Notes: generated from the letters alone by a model not told the origin. 64,000 nucleotides of DNA from Cladophialophora immunda (GCF_000835495.1 NW_015622546.1:2846955-2910954), one strand, 5' to 3'; counted from the first letter of the stretch, positions 42,690 through 54,234 are shown. Made by a program: numbers and translations.

Positions 42690-43462
42690 GCATTGCTTCA
42701 AAATTCGACTATTATCAAGGGCTGAAGGACTCGGTCAAAGACAGGATGGGGATGGATCGTCCCAATGAGTACAAACTACTCGTTGAACTCTCCATTGAGA
42801 CCGACAACTGGTTGTATGAACGACAGTTGGAAAGAAAAGGGACTTACACAGGGGGAATGACCTACAAAAATAAGCAATACCACGGAGACCCCATGGACCT
42901 CGACATGATCCAACGGAAAGCACAGTCTCGTGCCGCGCAAGGAAAATATCAGAGGAATGGAAACAACAAAACCCGCGGATTGCCACAATCGGAGCGAGAG
43001 AAACGCAAGAAAAACGGTCTGTGCTACGAATGCGGAACATCCGGACACCGTGCGAAAGAATGCAAGAACGGTCCAACGCTGCACATGATGGACGACGGTA
43101 TAGCCGGTTGTGAAGAAACAAAGGCCAACACTTCACAGGAAACTCAAATGGCAGCCGACAGCCAGAGCAACACAGCACAGATGGACCACCCAGGTACGGA
43201 ATCTCACAAAGAGATAGGTGGATCCCAGAAAGAAGAAATTCCCAAGGAAGGAGCCACCTTGGAAGAACAGGAACGACAACAGAAATTACAGCATTCGCTC
43301 TTATCTTGGACAGCGTGCTACGACGATAGCTGCACGGCCCACTACTCTGAAAAGATGGGAAGTGGATGGTTCCCAAGACGACCCAAGAAGGCAAGGAAGA
43401 CCAACTCATTGAAGCGCCAGGAAGCATTCATAATCAACAATGAAGATGCTGATAACGAATAA
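42690..43462 (+). mobile_element. Gypsy-type LTR retrotransposon gag, C-terminal part
   Basis: An uninterrupted frame (open from 42407) contains FDYYQGLKDSVKDRMGM, then PMDLDMIQRK, then a CCHC zinc knuckle (CYECGTSGHRAKEC at ~43021-43062), and the gag tail LLSWTACYDDSCTAHYSEKM and GSGWFPRRPKKARKT. The order is that of fungal Gypsy gag proteins. The capsid N-terminal half, pol and LTRs are not visible. The frame is still open although flanking elements are decayed. It converges on the MADS-like gene with only 18 bp between stop codons. Confidence 0.8.
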
Positions 43463-43480
43463 GGATTCTGGATGATGCAT

Positions 43481-44164
43481 TCATCTTATTCCGCCACTGT
43501 TGCATGACTGATGCTTAGGAATCGCTGAAGACTTTGACCACGTGAGCGCCGATCTCATGCCCTCCCATAGCGAAGCTTGACGCTCTCCAACCTGAGACAT
43601 TTGATCGACGATGTGAAAGATATTGTGTATGCCAGAGCCGCTCGCCATAGGGATCGATGCTTCTTCGGTTGGGGCATCTGCCTCCTCCTCCTCCCCCTCC
43701 TCCTCCTCCTCCTCCTCCTCCTCCTCCTCCTCCTCTTCTTCTTCTTCCCTCCTGTCATCTCTAGACTGTAGCGACCGCTGCCTGTTGGCCCTACCTGCGA
43801 GCGTAATCTGGCGGACGCTGGGATCTTGGAGCTGTAGAATATGATGAATTCATAAACCTTGGAAGATATTTCCTTGCGTCCTTACCAATTTCTGCTTAGA
43901 GAATGGCCAAGTATCCGAAATTTTCTCCGAGCTGAAATAGTCGGTACGTTGTCCTGCCTGGTCGGTGACCTGGAGAAAGACTTTCATCTGGCACATTGCG
44001 TTCAATTCCCCGGCCTTTTTGACCAAACACAAACGCCGACGCCGTCGTTGCTCATATTTCGCCTTCGTCTCCTTCTCTTCCTTGTTGAGAGGACGATTCT
44101 TGCCTTTCCGGCTATGCTTTGTGATCATGTGGGCGATTTTTGGATGTCTTCCGCGCTTTGCCAT
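43481..44164 (-). CDS. MADS-like protein with a microsatellite-encoded Glu tract
   Basis: Exon 1 is 44164-43886 and exon 2 is 43831-43481, with a 54-bp intron (GTAAGG ... TTCTACAG), giving 209 residues. Exon 1 holds a very basic region (KYEQRRRRRLCLVKKAGELN) followed by AMCQMKVFLQVTD, which is the MADS signature of basic helix then hydrophobic strand. Exon 2 is in frame across the (TCC)n microsatellite, read here as a run of about 18 Glu broken by one Gly, followed by DAPTEEASIPMASG and QASLWEGMRSALTW. The reality of exon 2 is supported by the decayed copy at 56.5-57.0 kb, which aligns on both sides of the tract. Likely a nuclear DNA-binding protein. Confidence 0.72.
43681..43748 (+). repeat. 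(TCC)n microsatellite inside a coding exon
   Basis: About 22 trinucleotide units with one CCC interruption, ending in CTT units. On the minus strand it codes for Glu. Confidence 0.95.
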
Positions 44165-44292
44165 GTTCTCATTGCAGGGCCGGAAGAAACGGATGAACCA
44201 GTCAAGCCTGTGGCGAGCTCTAGCAAAAATCAAAGCGAATCCGTGGTGCTATTACTGTCAGACATGTCTTTCCGTACACCGGCTTCTGGAAC

Positions 44293-44380
44293 GTATAAAA
44301 GATCGTGTGTGGCCTCACCGCCTTATTGATAAAGTCCCATGGAAATCCGTGGGATGCGGTAACGAGACAGACTGAAGCCC
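44293..44380 (-). promoter_or_regulatory. Promoter block conserved between two MADS-like loci
   Basis: In gene orientation this reads GTCTCGT, TTTCCATGGGACTTT, AAGGCGG, then CTTTTATAC about 130 bp before the ATG. The same series, in the same order and spacing, precedes the copy at 56476, so the duplication included the promoter. Confidence 0.6.
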
Positions 44381-45121
44381 GTGCCACAGGATTGCGTGTA
44401 TTTCTCTTCGTTGTCTCCAGGCCCTCTGCCGACCGTATGTGGACACAGCACTAAACGAAAGTTAGTTTCACCTGTCAGAAGATTTTCCTGGACACGGTTA
44501 GGGCGTCCGTATAAGGTTCTGTACAGTGGCGGTCACATCGAACCTATCTCCGGACCCATATAGACAACTTCATGTCACAATCCTTTCCTCTTTGGCTCCT
44601 CGGCTATTATGTTGCCAAGAAAAGTCGGGCGGCTTCTGAAACTCGCGTCGCCTCGACTAAACTATCCCTGCGCCTCGAAAGCCCATGTGTAACCATTGGT
44701 GCCATTGCTATCCGGAGTTCTACCTCCGCAGGGTCTACGCGGTAGACTGCGCCAGCATATTCATTGGGCCTATATTAAGCATCCATATTCCAATATATCT
44801 GTCACATCCCCTATGTGAACCACTCAGTTTCAGCCTGTTGTCTGACATAGTCCACCAAACTATCCGCGCCGTACTTTGCTTCACCGCGGTAACAGAAGAG
44901 TTACAGTTCCAGAGATATATTCGTCTGCTCGCCTTCCCCCTTTTCCCACGACTTTCCGGAATACCTGACGTGATTGTCGTCTCAAAACACTTTGCTCATG
45001 GCAAAACAATCAAACGGACGAGATTCGAATAGTACAGCAACACAGCATATTTGAGCAGTAAGCTCACAGCCTCAACTCCTTACAATAGGAAAACAATATT
45101 GCACTGCAAGAAGAGGAAAGG
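44381..45121. other. Intergenic, no supported gene
   Basis: A + frame at 44685-45032 has hydrophobic stretches but no motif. The right end is the upstream region of the Zn2Cys6 gene. Confidence 0.4.
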
Positions 45122-46162
45122 ATGTCTCCGAGTGACATGAGTCATGAGCCGGAATATAAACTCTCCAGAAGTGGCTTGGACGCATTGCTGTCCGATCACG
45201 ATCCATTCTATCCTACTGGACAGATTATGCGGCCATCCAAGCCAAATGACGAGCAGCAAGGTCCTTCCCTATGTCGGACTAAGGGGCCATCCCTCTTTCA
45301 GCAAACTAAGCTCTCATTCCCTGTTGGTCAAGCGAATATCACTCCCGAAGAGAACACTAAATCAGCAACACCTCAAGGCAGGATCTTCCTGCCTCCACCG
45401 AGCCAACTTCACAGCCTTCGCGAATTACGCTGCTCTAATGTGACTCCTTGGCTGTCCACGGGGATTGGTGGAGCTCCCTTGCAAAATGGAGACCAGAATG
45501 ACGTTCTTAACACGGCTCACGCAATTGAGACAAAAGAGGCCAGTCATCAGCACCCCTTACGAGCCGTCGCAACACCACAGATCGACTTTACAAATTCCTC
45601 TGTACTGCAAACCGTCCCAGCGACGCTTCATGACAAGACCGATGCGGAAAGTCACAGTTTCCGTCAAACACCGCACCGTCGCACGAAGTTCGGTTGCCTA
45701 TCCTGCCGTAAGCGGAAGAAGAAATGTGATGAACACCGACCCTCATGTAAGTTATTTGCTATGTCTTACAATTAGCTAAGCTTTCTTAAGGCTAATGAAC
45801 GCGGTCTGACAGGTAATAACTGTCTTCGTCTTGGAATCAAATGCGAAGGCTATGACAACGGTCCTCGAAGAATTGTGCTCTGGCCTAAGAAGTCCCGCAA
45901 GGCAACTGAACAACCCGCCAGAGCTGCGAAGCCTTCCTTTGACCATGTTCCAGATGTGAACAGGGAAGGTTTATCACAAGAATTTACCACTCTGGTTAGT
46001 CCGGATGAGAAAGCCGCTCGAACAAGGGGTTTCGCAAGAAATGGGTCTTCAAACTGTCGACATTGGTCGTTTCCTCAAATGAGGACAAACTTACTTCCTC
46101 CTCTTCATCTTGCTGTACCAATGCCTAATGATCCCATACGGGACCATCTGAGTCGACCATGA
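45122..46162 (+). CDS. Zn2Cys6 transcription factor, probably truncated by TGA
   Basis: Exons are 45122-45746 and 45813-46162; the 66-bp intron (GTAAGT ... TGACAG) splits a cysteine codon of the cluster. The spliced cluster reads GCLSCRKRKKKC plus DEHRPSCNNCLRLGIKC, a complete C6 binuclear zinc domain at residues ~190-225. Unusually for the class the cluster is preceded by ~185 polar residues. The frame ends at TGA 46160-46162 (324 residues) but stays open for another 57 codons to 46336 (CQLPGPIPQLSFEGYC), so the TGA may be a mutated codon. No fungal-trans domain is visible before the antisense relic begins. DNA-binding nuclear regulator; activity doubtful. Confidence 0.65.
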
Positions 46163-46479
46163 GAGATATCGGTGCCACCCATTGTATGTCAATTGCCCGG
46201 ACCTATTCCACAACTGAGTTTTGAAGGTTATTGTGCAAGGGGAAATTTGTTTTACAGAGAGGGTTACATGATAATTCATGTTCAATATCTGACGGCGAAT
46301 GAGCGTCGTCAGGCCCCTATATCATTTGAGAAGTAAACTCTTTCTTAGCATTGGTCAAGCACCCAATTTCTGGCTGCTCTTCAGATGAAATTTTCAGTCC
46401 CGCGGGACCGTTCGACTCCAGATCACTACTGCGGCACTTGCATCTAATTGCAACTTAGGCTTTGAGGCAACCCGGGTTT

Positions 46480-47034
46480 CAATGATTCGAGGGTGGATCA
46501 GTGGATCGCTTTCCCCTACATGGTGGTGATCTTCTCATTGGTTCGATGCAGATAAAGCCTGAGATTATACTCTGTGTCTTCAATTTTTTCATCGTAGCCT
46601 TGGACAGAGATACAGGCTCTAAGGTTGAATTAGCGGAATCCAAAGAAGACATGCGAAAATGTGCGACTAACTTGGTCTCTAGATTAATTGAGATCGTTGA
46701 TCGATACTCTTCGATCATGTCGATAAAATCATTCATATATCCACCCGTAAACTTTATAGTCGCCCAATCTCGAAGGCTAGGTACTGATGCTTCACTAAAA
46801 GCTTCATTAACGGGTCGAACATGTCGCATACTCGACAGCCTCGGTCAATAAGAGCTGGAAGAAGGGGATTTGAAGTGTGAGGGTTGACTCCTTGGTATCG
46901 AGTATCTCCTACAGAATCACTCTGAGTTTTGTAAGCTCATCTCGAAATCTGCGTAAGGTCCTGTCGTGTTGATCGAAGCCGACAACGGTTCCAGAAAGCG
47001 ACTGCGTTGACCGGACAGCTTGTTGGGTGGCAGC
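46480..47034 (-). pseudogene. Relic of a Fungal_N (NLR/STAND N-terminal) domain
   Basis: On the minus strand one frame reads ATQQAVRSTQSLSGTVVGFD, LRRFRDELTKLRVIL, TAG, then EILDTKE and IPFFQLLLTEAVEY. Another continues EASVPSLRDWATIKF, GGYMNDFIDMIEEYRSTIS, matching the S-x-R-D-W and Y-x-S-T-I-S pattern of the helical Fungal_N domain (PF17111 type) that begins many fungal NLR-like proteins. A TAG in a CAG context plus at least one frameshift make it a pseudogene. It lies 0.7 kb from the intact NLR and on the same strand. Confidence 0.6.
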
Positions 47035-47701
47035 CCGCAAAGAGGCAGGAATATTTACAGGGGTCCGCTATGCTCGACATTCGCTGCGATGCTTAATAGC
47101 CCTGAACAATCGACGGAGAGATCAGAGTCAAGAAGATCTCATTAACTTGAGATCTGATGTGGTGGTAAGGATTCAAAGCACGCAGTCGAGCCTACGCTGT
47201 GCGAATAAACGCACTTCCATATATATTGTACAGTGATGTGCAGAATTGCCGTCACCCTTGGTAAGCAGAGAATCTGTAAACACCCATGTCAGTTGCCTCC
47301 ACTGCAGCCTAGTCTTACCACTTATAGTTAAACTTCACACAATGGCAAGGGCCAATGATTTGAGACTTGAACCGAGGGGCTTAGAAATGCTATGGTATGA
47401 GGGAAAGATAATTGAGTCATTTGAAATGTATTCTCTGCATCCAATGGGGAATGGAACTACTAAAGGACAGCTTGGCAACACGGAAAAGGCGCCATAGATC
47501 ATTACACTGTGAGGCGCCTTGTCCCGTGACTAAGATCAAATGTTATTGTAGTTAGCCAACAATTTAGGAGGGAGGGAGAGAGCTTCCTGTTTTGGGCAGT
47601 CGCTTCACGATGCTGCATTGCCGGTACAGCCATATAGCCGTGTGTTAGGGTGCAGAAGCTCTCATGTTGTGGTCATAGAGTGTTTCATTAACATTGCTGT
47701 C
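47035..47701. other. Intergenic, no supported gene
   Basis: No motif in the short frames; downstream flank of the NLR gene. Confidence 0.4.
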
Positions 47702-50700
47702 TTAATCCACTTCTGTCAAGGTTGGATCATGGCTGCAATATAAACATTCACCCTCTGCGTGTCCTCGGTGATATACCGCCCCAAGATCCGCTGCGCTGTC
47801 CTCTGTTGTCTCTCGAGGCTCCTGGTGCAGTGGACTGGTTCCCCTTACCGCCTCATGAAGGAGTGCAAGAAGCGCGTTTTCCATTGTACGTTCATCCATG
47901 TCTTGGTGTTTCCATATTGCGAGCATGATGTTGATACCAATTTTACTGTGAGGATGGTCGAACCCGAAGACTCCTAATATCCCCACGACAATCACGACTT
48001 GAACTTACTCCGCCGCCTCGTACTTTCCCTGATCGCTCAGCACCCCGGCGAGGTCGTTCATGCTCGTTAGCGTCGATAGATGCTCCTTCCCTAGCACCCT
48101 CTCCCTCACTTCCACCACCTCTCGATGTATCTGCTCCGCCACCTCGTACTTTCCCTGATCGCTCAGCACGGTGGCGAGGTTATTCATACTCGTTAGCGTC
48201 GATGGATGTTCCTTCCCCAGTACCCTCTCCCTCACTTCCATCACCTCTCGATATATCTGCTCCGCCGTCTCGTACTTTCCCTGATCGCTCAGTACGGTGG
48301 CGAGGTTACCTATGCTCGTTAGGGTATCTGGATGCTCCTTCCCTAGTACCCTCTCCCTCACTTCCACTACCTCTCGATACATCTGCTCCGCCGCCTTATA
48401 CTTTCCCTGATGCCTTAGTACCGCGGCGAGGTCGTTCATACTCGTTAGCGTCGATGGATGCTCCTTCCCTAGTACCCTCTCCGTCACTTCCACCGCCTCT
48501 TGATGTATCTGCTCTGCCACCTCGTACTTTCCCTGATGGCTTAGCACCCCGGCGAGGTTGTTCATGCTCGTTAGCGTCGATGGATGCTCCTTCCCTAGCA
48601 CCCTCTCTCTCACTTCCACCACCTCTCGATATATCGGCTCCGCCGTCTTGTACTTTCCCTGATAGCTTAGCACCCCGGCGAGGTTATTTATGCTCCTTAG
48701 CGTATCTGGATGCTCCTTCCCTAGCACCCTCTCCCTCACTTCCACCACCTCTCGACATATCTGCTCCGCCGTCTCGTACTTTCCCTGATGGCTTAGTACG
48801 GTAGCGAGGTTATTTATGCTCGTTAGCNNNNNNNNNNNNNNNNNNNNNNNNNNNNNNNNNNNNNNNNNNNNNNNNNNNNNNNNNNNNNNNNNNNNNNNNN
48901 NNNNNNNNNNNNNNNNNNNNNNNNNNNTCTGCTCCGCCGCCTCGTACTTTCCCTGATCGCTTAGTACGGTAGCGAGGTTATTCATACTCGTTAGCGTATC
49001 TGGATGCTCCTTCCCTAGCACCCTCTCCATCACTTCCATCACCTCTCGATACATCTGCTCTGCTACCTCGTACTTTCCCTGATAGCTTAGTACTAAAGCG
49101 AGGTTATTCATGCTCGTTAGCGTATCTGGATACTCCTTCCCTAGCACCCTCTCCATCACTTCCACCGCCTCTCGATGTATCTGCTCTGCCACCTCGTACT
49201 TTCCCTGATGGCTTAGTACTAAGGCGAGGTTATTTATGCTCGTTAGCGTCGATAGATGCTCCTTCCCTAGCACCCTCTCCATCACTTCCATCACCTCTCG
49301 ATACATCTGCTCCGCCGCCTCGTACTTTCCCTGATGGCTCAGTACGGTGGCGAGGTTATTCATGCTCGTTAGCGTATCTAGATGCTCCTTCCCTAGCACC
49401 CTCATTTTTGTCATAATGACTGTACGATGTAAATTGAGACTAGCATCGAAATGTCCCTGGTCTCGATAGAATGAAGCAAACCAATCCGCGTTATTACAGC
49501 TCGTAATATCCTGACCCAGTCGAGTACCATCTTCAAGGAAGTCTCTCACTGTCAAGAGAGTGGCATCCATGTGCAGAAGAATCGACCGCTTGATCGTGGC
49601 ATCGCTAACCCGGTTTTGATAAGTTCGAATAGAACTAACAACCACATCGACACCCTCGCGAGTATACGTCTGCCGCTCTTTCGAGCGTAATCGTAATTGC
49701 AGCCAGTCGCGAATCAGCGGATGCAGCACAAAGCTGGCCCCTTCGGACGGTGTCGATGGTAAGATATCTTGTAAGAGCGACATCTGGTGCGCCTGCCGGA
49801 GGAGACGCCAAAATTTTTCAGCGTCCCACATCTTCTTCAAACCTTCTGGGGCCGTGTCGTGAGACTTCGCGGGCTGGTCACGTATTACTTGCTCTTGGCG
49901 GTCAACTTCTTCCTCGGTGTCGCTGGACGAGCTGTCATCGTCTGAGCGACAGGAAGGCGTAAAAATGTCGCACCAGTCCGGTGTAGGGTCCTCCAGCTCT
50001 CGGTGGAACTTAAACAGAAACTCATTGACTCGAGCAGGACCCAGGAACGCCGCAAGGGTGAGAAAGTGCTCCACGGCCTGGGGCGGATCCCAGTCCGAGA
50101 GGAGTTGTTGGAATGACATTTCCCACGTGGTGAATGCATTGATGGCTTTCCCCCGCCCGTTCTCATCGTCAATCTTCATGTATCGCCAAAAATGTTCAGC
50201 CGTATACTGAAGCACCTTCTTCCGCTCCGCCTCAAAGCGCGCCAAGAAATCACGCAACCGGGAGACCGGTAGCTGCTGATACGACATATAGGCGGATGCT
50301 TGGTCGATGGCCAAGGCTAGACCCCCCAGCCGTCTCACGATGGTAGAGCCTTCAGACAGGTATTGGTTCACATTGATGCCGATATATCGATGCAGAAGCA
50401 ACTCGACACCGGCCTTGTCCGGCATAGGTGGGATATCGATGATACGCCCTAACTCTCCCAGACCCCGATGACGACTGGTGAAGAGAACATCCCCTTGGGC
50501 ACCTGTTGAAGTTAGCATCTATATAAGTGACCTCCCCAGACGACATACCTCGAGGGATAAACTGCTCGATATCCGAGAAAGTGGCCGGATCATCATAATT
50601 GTCAAACACCATGAGCCAACGCTCGTCCCACTGTTCGAGTGTACGGAGAGCAAAAGCGATCTTCGCATCGTCGTCACCCAATGCTTCCGTTGCTGCTATA

Positions 50701-52069
50701 TTGATTTCGCGTCCAATGCTGACAATAGCTTGTGTCAGGGTAGATTTAGAGCTGCTGTTGATCCAGAAGATCCCACGATATTGTTTTCGCTGCTGTTGAC
50801 AGTATTCAAGAGCAATTTGGCTCTTGCCCTGTCCTCCCATTGCGTGGAGCACTAAGACTCGAGGTCTATCGATCCGTTCGTGAAAGTACGCTCGAATTTG
50901 GCGAAGCTCCTCTTGACGACCGATGAAATCTTTCACTCGCTGCACTGGAATGACAAAATACGTTTTGGCGTTGATCTCGTTAACTTGGAGAATGGTCAGC
51001 CCTTGTCGGTTGTGATACCTGTGAACAGAATTTCAAGCTAACCTGGACTAGACGATCTCTCCCGCGGAGCCCACTCCATCAAAAAAGCTTTCATACATGA
51101 CGCTGCCGTGGCCGCGGCATACCTTTGCCAGCCCTTCCTCTTGTGACTGTCAGCGTAGTCACACACTCCTTTAATGACGATGCTCGGGAAATAGTCCCAA
51201 ACACCAGCGCCTTCCATCTCGAACGCAATGATTCCGTCGACCTTGGCCACTTGATCGCGATGCCGTCCCGATTTCATCACGGTATTCCCGGAACCCGTGA
51301 CACCAAAATGGACAATAGGTTCCGTCATTGTATTGCCCAAGCGATGGCGTGTAACTCGCATAACAGTCCCACAGCCGAGATCTTCGCAGTTTGACTGAAG
51401 AGCGGTCACACATATTTGGTCCTCTTCACCACACTCGCATCCTTCTGGTGGATGGTGCTGATGCACGTAGGAGGAGTGATAGAGTATATCATTCTCCCGA
51501 GCAGGAGCCTTCGTCTTCGGCAGCTTCTTCTCCAAATCCTCGAGGAATGTGGCGATATCCTTTTGCATTCTTTGCCGATAGCGACTCGTCCCCAGTTTGG
51601 CCTGGATGGCTCGGATCTCTGGACTGGGTCGGCCAAGAGTGTCTTGCACACCGGTCTTCCTCCTGAATCCCTCCGGGTATTGCCTTCCAAAGTCATATTG
51701 TACGAGAGCTTGGCTGATGATCACATCGCCGAGCAAAATCTCGTTTCCATCGGCATCATAGGGCATGCCTCCGCAGATTCCAACCACCAGAGCGAGTTTA
51801 ATGTTGGAGAAGCTCACTCGCATGGCTCCTGCGACGGCCGCGGCGCTGGTGGTTCCCATCCCGGGCATGTAGGCAAGCACCACGTTGTGGTCGCCTATCA
51901 CCCCAGGGGTGTACACGTTGGGATCCCCCGCCGCTTTCCTATATCTCTTGCCTTCATCTTCCCAGAACTTATCAAATACCTCTTGTACGCATTCTGCTTC
52001 CAGGGGGAGTGCGCATATCACGGCAATCTCAAAGCCGCGGCGGTCGTGGGGAGCGGGAACGGATCCCAT
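47702..52069 (-). CDS. PNP-NB-ARC-TPR NOD-like receptor
   Basis: Four exons: 52069-51043, 50944-50549, 50502-48009 and 47945-47702; introns of 98, 46 and 63 bp. About 1386 residues including unknown ones in a gap. Residues ~10-330 form a PNP_UDP nucleoside-phosphorylase-like domain (FEIAVICALPLEAECV, VVGICGGMPYDADG, IIAFEMEGAGVWD). The NB-ARC has a P-loop (LHAMGGQGKSQIAL), Walker B (RWLMVFDNYDDP), RNBS-B (VLFTSRH) and GLPL (GGLALAIDQA). Then 42-residue TPRs (RVLGKEHPDTLTSMNNLATV, QGKYEAAEQ), near-identical to each other. The last exon adds 81 residues. This architecture is known for fungal heterokaryon incompatibility receptors; ligand sensing by the TPRs and an effector role for the PNP domain are family knowledge. 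All three introns preserve frame. Confidence 0.88.
48009..49420 (-). repeat. High-identity 126-bp TPR coding repeats
   Basis: About eleven 126-bp units, differing mostly at a few codons (for example LATV, LAGV, LALV; HPDT, HPST, HLST). Such high internal conservation is known to go with concerted evolution in allorecognition receptors. Confidence 0.9.
48828..48927. other. Assembly gap of 100 N
   Basis: Exactly 100 N inside the TPR array. A round 100 usually marks a gap of unknown size, so the true number of repeats is unknown. Confidence 0.98.
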
Positions 52070-53064
52070 GTGGCTCGTCAGAAGGCAGGATACACGGTTG
52101 TACAGTCGAGAGGGGAATAGTAAGTTTGCACGCTCCTTGATGGTATCGGAACGGTGGCATAACAGGATTCGACAACGGGGTTCATGTTCGGCAAGTTGTG
52201 ATAGTTGACAGGGTGGTGCGGCTGAGATCAGGCTGGGGTCAGGCGATCAGGCAGCAAACATCTAGACACTGACCGCCACGTGGCGGTCCAGCCTGATTGA
52301 GACTGTTATAACACAAAACCACTCGTCACCTTGTGATTGGTGCGATATTCTGGAGGCAAAGGCGAGAGCATCAGTGCAACAAGGTCAATGTCGTTTGTAG
52401 ATTGCGCAGCAAGCACAGGCGGGGAGAAGTGTCGAAAACGGAGCGAGAATTCCCCAGCAACATGTGACCAGAAGCACCGTAGCCTCATAAGAGACAGCCC
52501 CAAAGCATGTGACCATCCGAGGCAACGGTAAGTTAGGTGGTGTTCTAACCAAACTCAGCAGGTTCTTCTAATGACTGAATCGAGGGCGTAATGAAAGTCA
52601 TGAATCTTACGCGGATGTATCAAATTCTATCCGATTGGTGCACATACTTGGTGTGCGTCTTAACCGTGATAAGTTAGGCGTAGGCAATTGTGGACCAGGT
52701 CCACCTATTCTACAATAATTCTGCTTCCATCCAGGTGACGCCAATTGTGCACATCACTGTAATCCCACACTCCTGACTCCCAGTTTGTATAGTCATTTCT
52801 GAGGAAGTTCTCGCCGGGCCGTTCGTATCGAGGCAGGCTCGACCGTGACAGGTGTGGTTAAATTTAACTTACAAAATGAAATACCATGTTAGTGCAATAC
52901 TGCAGAGGATCAAATGTGTTGGGTGGAGTTGTACGTATTCGTTATTGGATGTCAAAGTGTGAATAATTGCTTGAAGAGCTGCTTCAGTGGATGAACCGTA
53001 CAAGATGACATGTCCTGTCCTGTCCTGTCCTGCAGGGAGCGGACCCGGCCTTTACGGAGTTTCA
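52070..53064. other. Intergenic between NLR and chromodomain-like gene
   Basis: No supported gene. A short pentanucleotide repeat (CCTGT, four units) lies near 53010. The left part is the NLR promoter. Confidence 0.45.
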
Positions 53065-53726
53065 CTATTTGCTTTTTTGAGCTCTTCCTATTCTACCTTT
53101 TTTCCATTCTCGCTCCATAAACTCAGTCGCATCTTCTGATTCAATATCAGACTCAAAGAGATATTCATCGTTGAACTTTTCATCTTCTCCCGGGATGAAT
53201 CTGATAATTTTTAGCACTATTCGTTCTCATTTCATGAGATGGGAGGCACTTACACGGGCGACTGCGTCCTGTTTTGATTTATTACCTCCGAGATAGAGAT
53301 ATAAGTTTTCGCCGAACCTGCCACTGGCTCAGTGACAAGTGTTTCAGACCCTGGAGAGCTGTTGGGTGGTCCTTCTCCATTAACCTGAGGTGCTTGTGGA
53401 TGCTGCCGTGGAAGTTTTGGCACGAAGACCGTTCGCGAATCGTCGCTTATTTGATACCTGTTCCAATATTCGGCTTCTGCTTCTGCGGGGACCGCGGCTG
53501 GCTCTAGCCAAATAGGTCGTGGCTTCACGAGATATTCAGTTTCGCCGCCGTCTTGACGGTGCGCTAAAATACATTCGTATTCCCATGATTCAAAGCTCGG
53601 CTTTTCTTGGTGCGCGTTTGATGAGTTATCGAGATTTTGCTCTTTAGGCGTGGTGTAGCCGGTAGGATGTGGATGGAAATGGGCCATTAGGCACTCTGCG
53701 GCAGCTCTTTCGAGTTGAGTAGTCAT
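53065..53726 (-). CDS. Chromodomain-like protein, two exons
   Basis: Exons are 53726-53254 and 53200-53065; the 53-bp intron has donor GTAAGT and acceptor TTATCAG; 202 residues. Residues ~45-95 read WEYECILAHRQDGGETEYLV, then a P-x-W-x-EP element and EYWNRYQIS. This matches the chromodomain plan of Y-x-V/E-x-IL, HR-x-GG-x-x-YLVK, W-x-EP and a closing helix with Trp-Tyr, though the usual K-W aromatic after YLVK is K-P. The rest is Pro-rich, and the second exon is acidic then basic (FNDEYLFESDIESEDATEF, REWKKGRIGRAQKSK). It may bind methylated histone tails or may derive from a retrotransposon integrase chromodomain. Assigned by pattern only. Confidence 0.5.
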
Positions 53727-54234
53727 GCTTGAGGTAACTTTGTCAAGGGACTGATTTCTTCTCTGTCAATGCAAGATAAATAGAAGATATAGATCTTGAT
53801 GAGCCATGTCTCTGCGCAATCCACATGTTTTCATGGAGGGTGTCAGCTAATGTTTTTCCTGCTTGGTGGGTCTTTGCGAGCCACCATAACTCGAGGCTAG
53901 CGGGCACTTACTTCGGATTTCATAAATACACGGAAAGAGAAAACAACCGAAAATGGAGATGAAAACTTGTGCACACAGTCCACAGAAAGTGCAGGTCGCT
54001 CGACTTTTTCGGAGGCTTTCCGCGAACTTTTGCCTTTGGTACATGGAGTTTGGGCACAGTTTCACTCAGAGTGTATGAACTCAGGTGGCCTTTGGCGTAA
54101 GTCGATTCGGCACTATTAAACCACCGAGTTTGTGAGGTATGTTAATACTTAAGAGGGATTTCCCGTTCCCTCATTTAACGCCTCCTTTCCTGAAGGTAAC
54201 ATAGCATTGGATATTGAACTTCCAGCAACAGAGT
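53727..54234. other. Intergenic, no supported gene
   Basis: Divergent promoter region between two small genes; a minus frame at 53847-54065 has no motif. Confidence 0.4.

Noticed and set aside
43577..43771. Leucine- or serine-rich + frames over the microsatellite
   Set aside because: Translation of (TCC)n in the wrong direction; the minus strand has the supported gene.
46501..46851. 116-codon + frame
   Set aside because: The minus strand carries a recognisable Fungal_N pattern in the same place; the + frame is its shadow.
49750..50210. Open + frames opposite the NLR
   Set aside because: Antisense shadows of the NB-ARC coding sequence.
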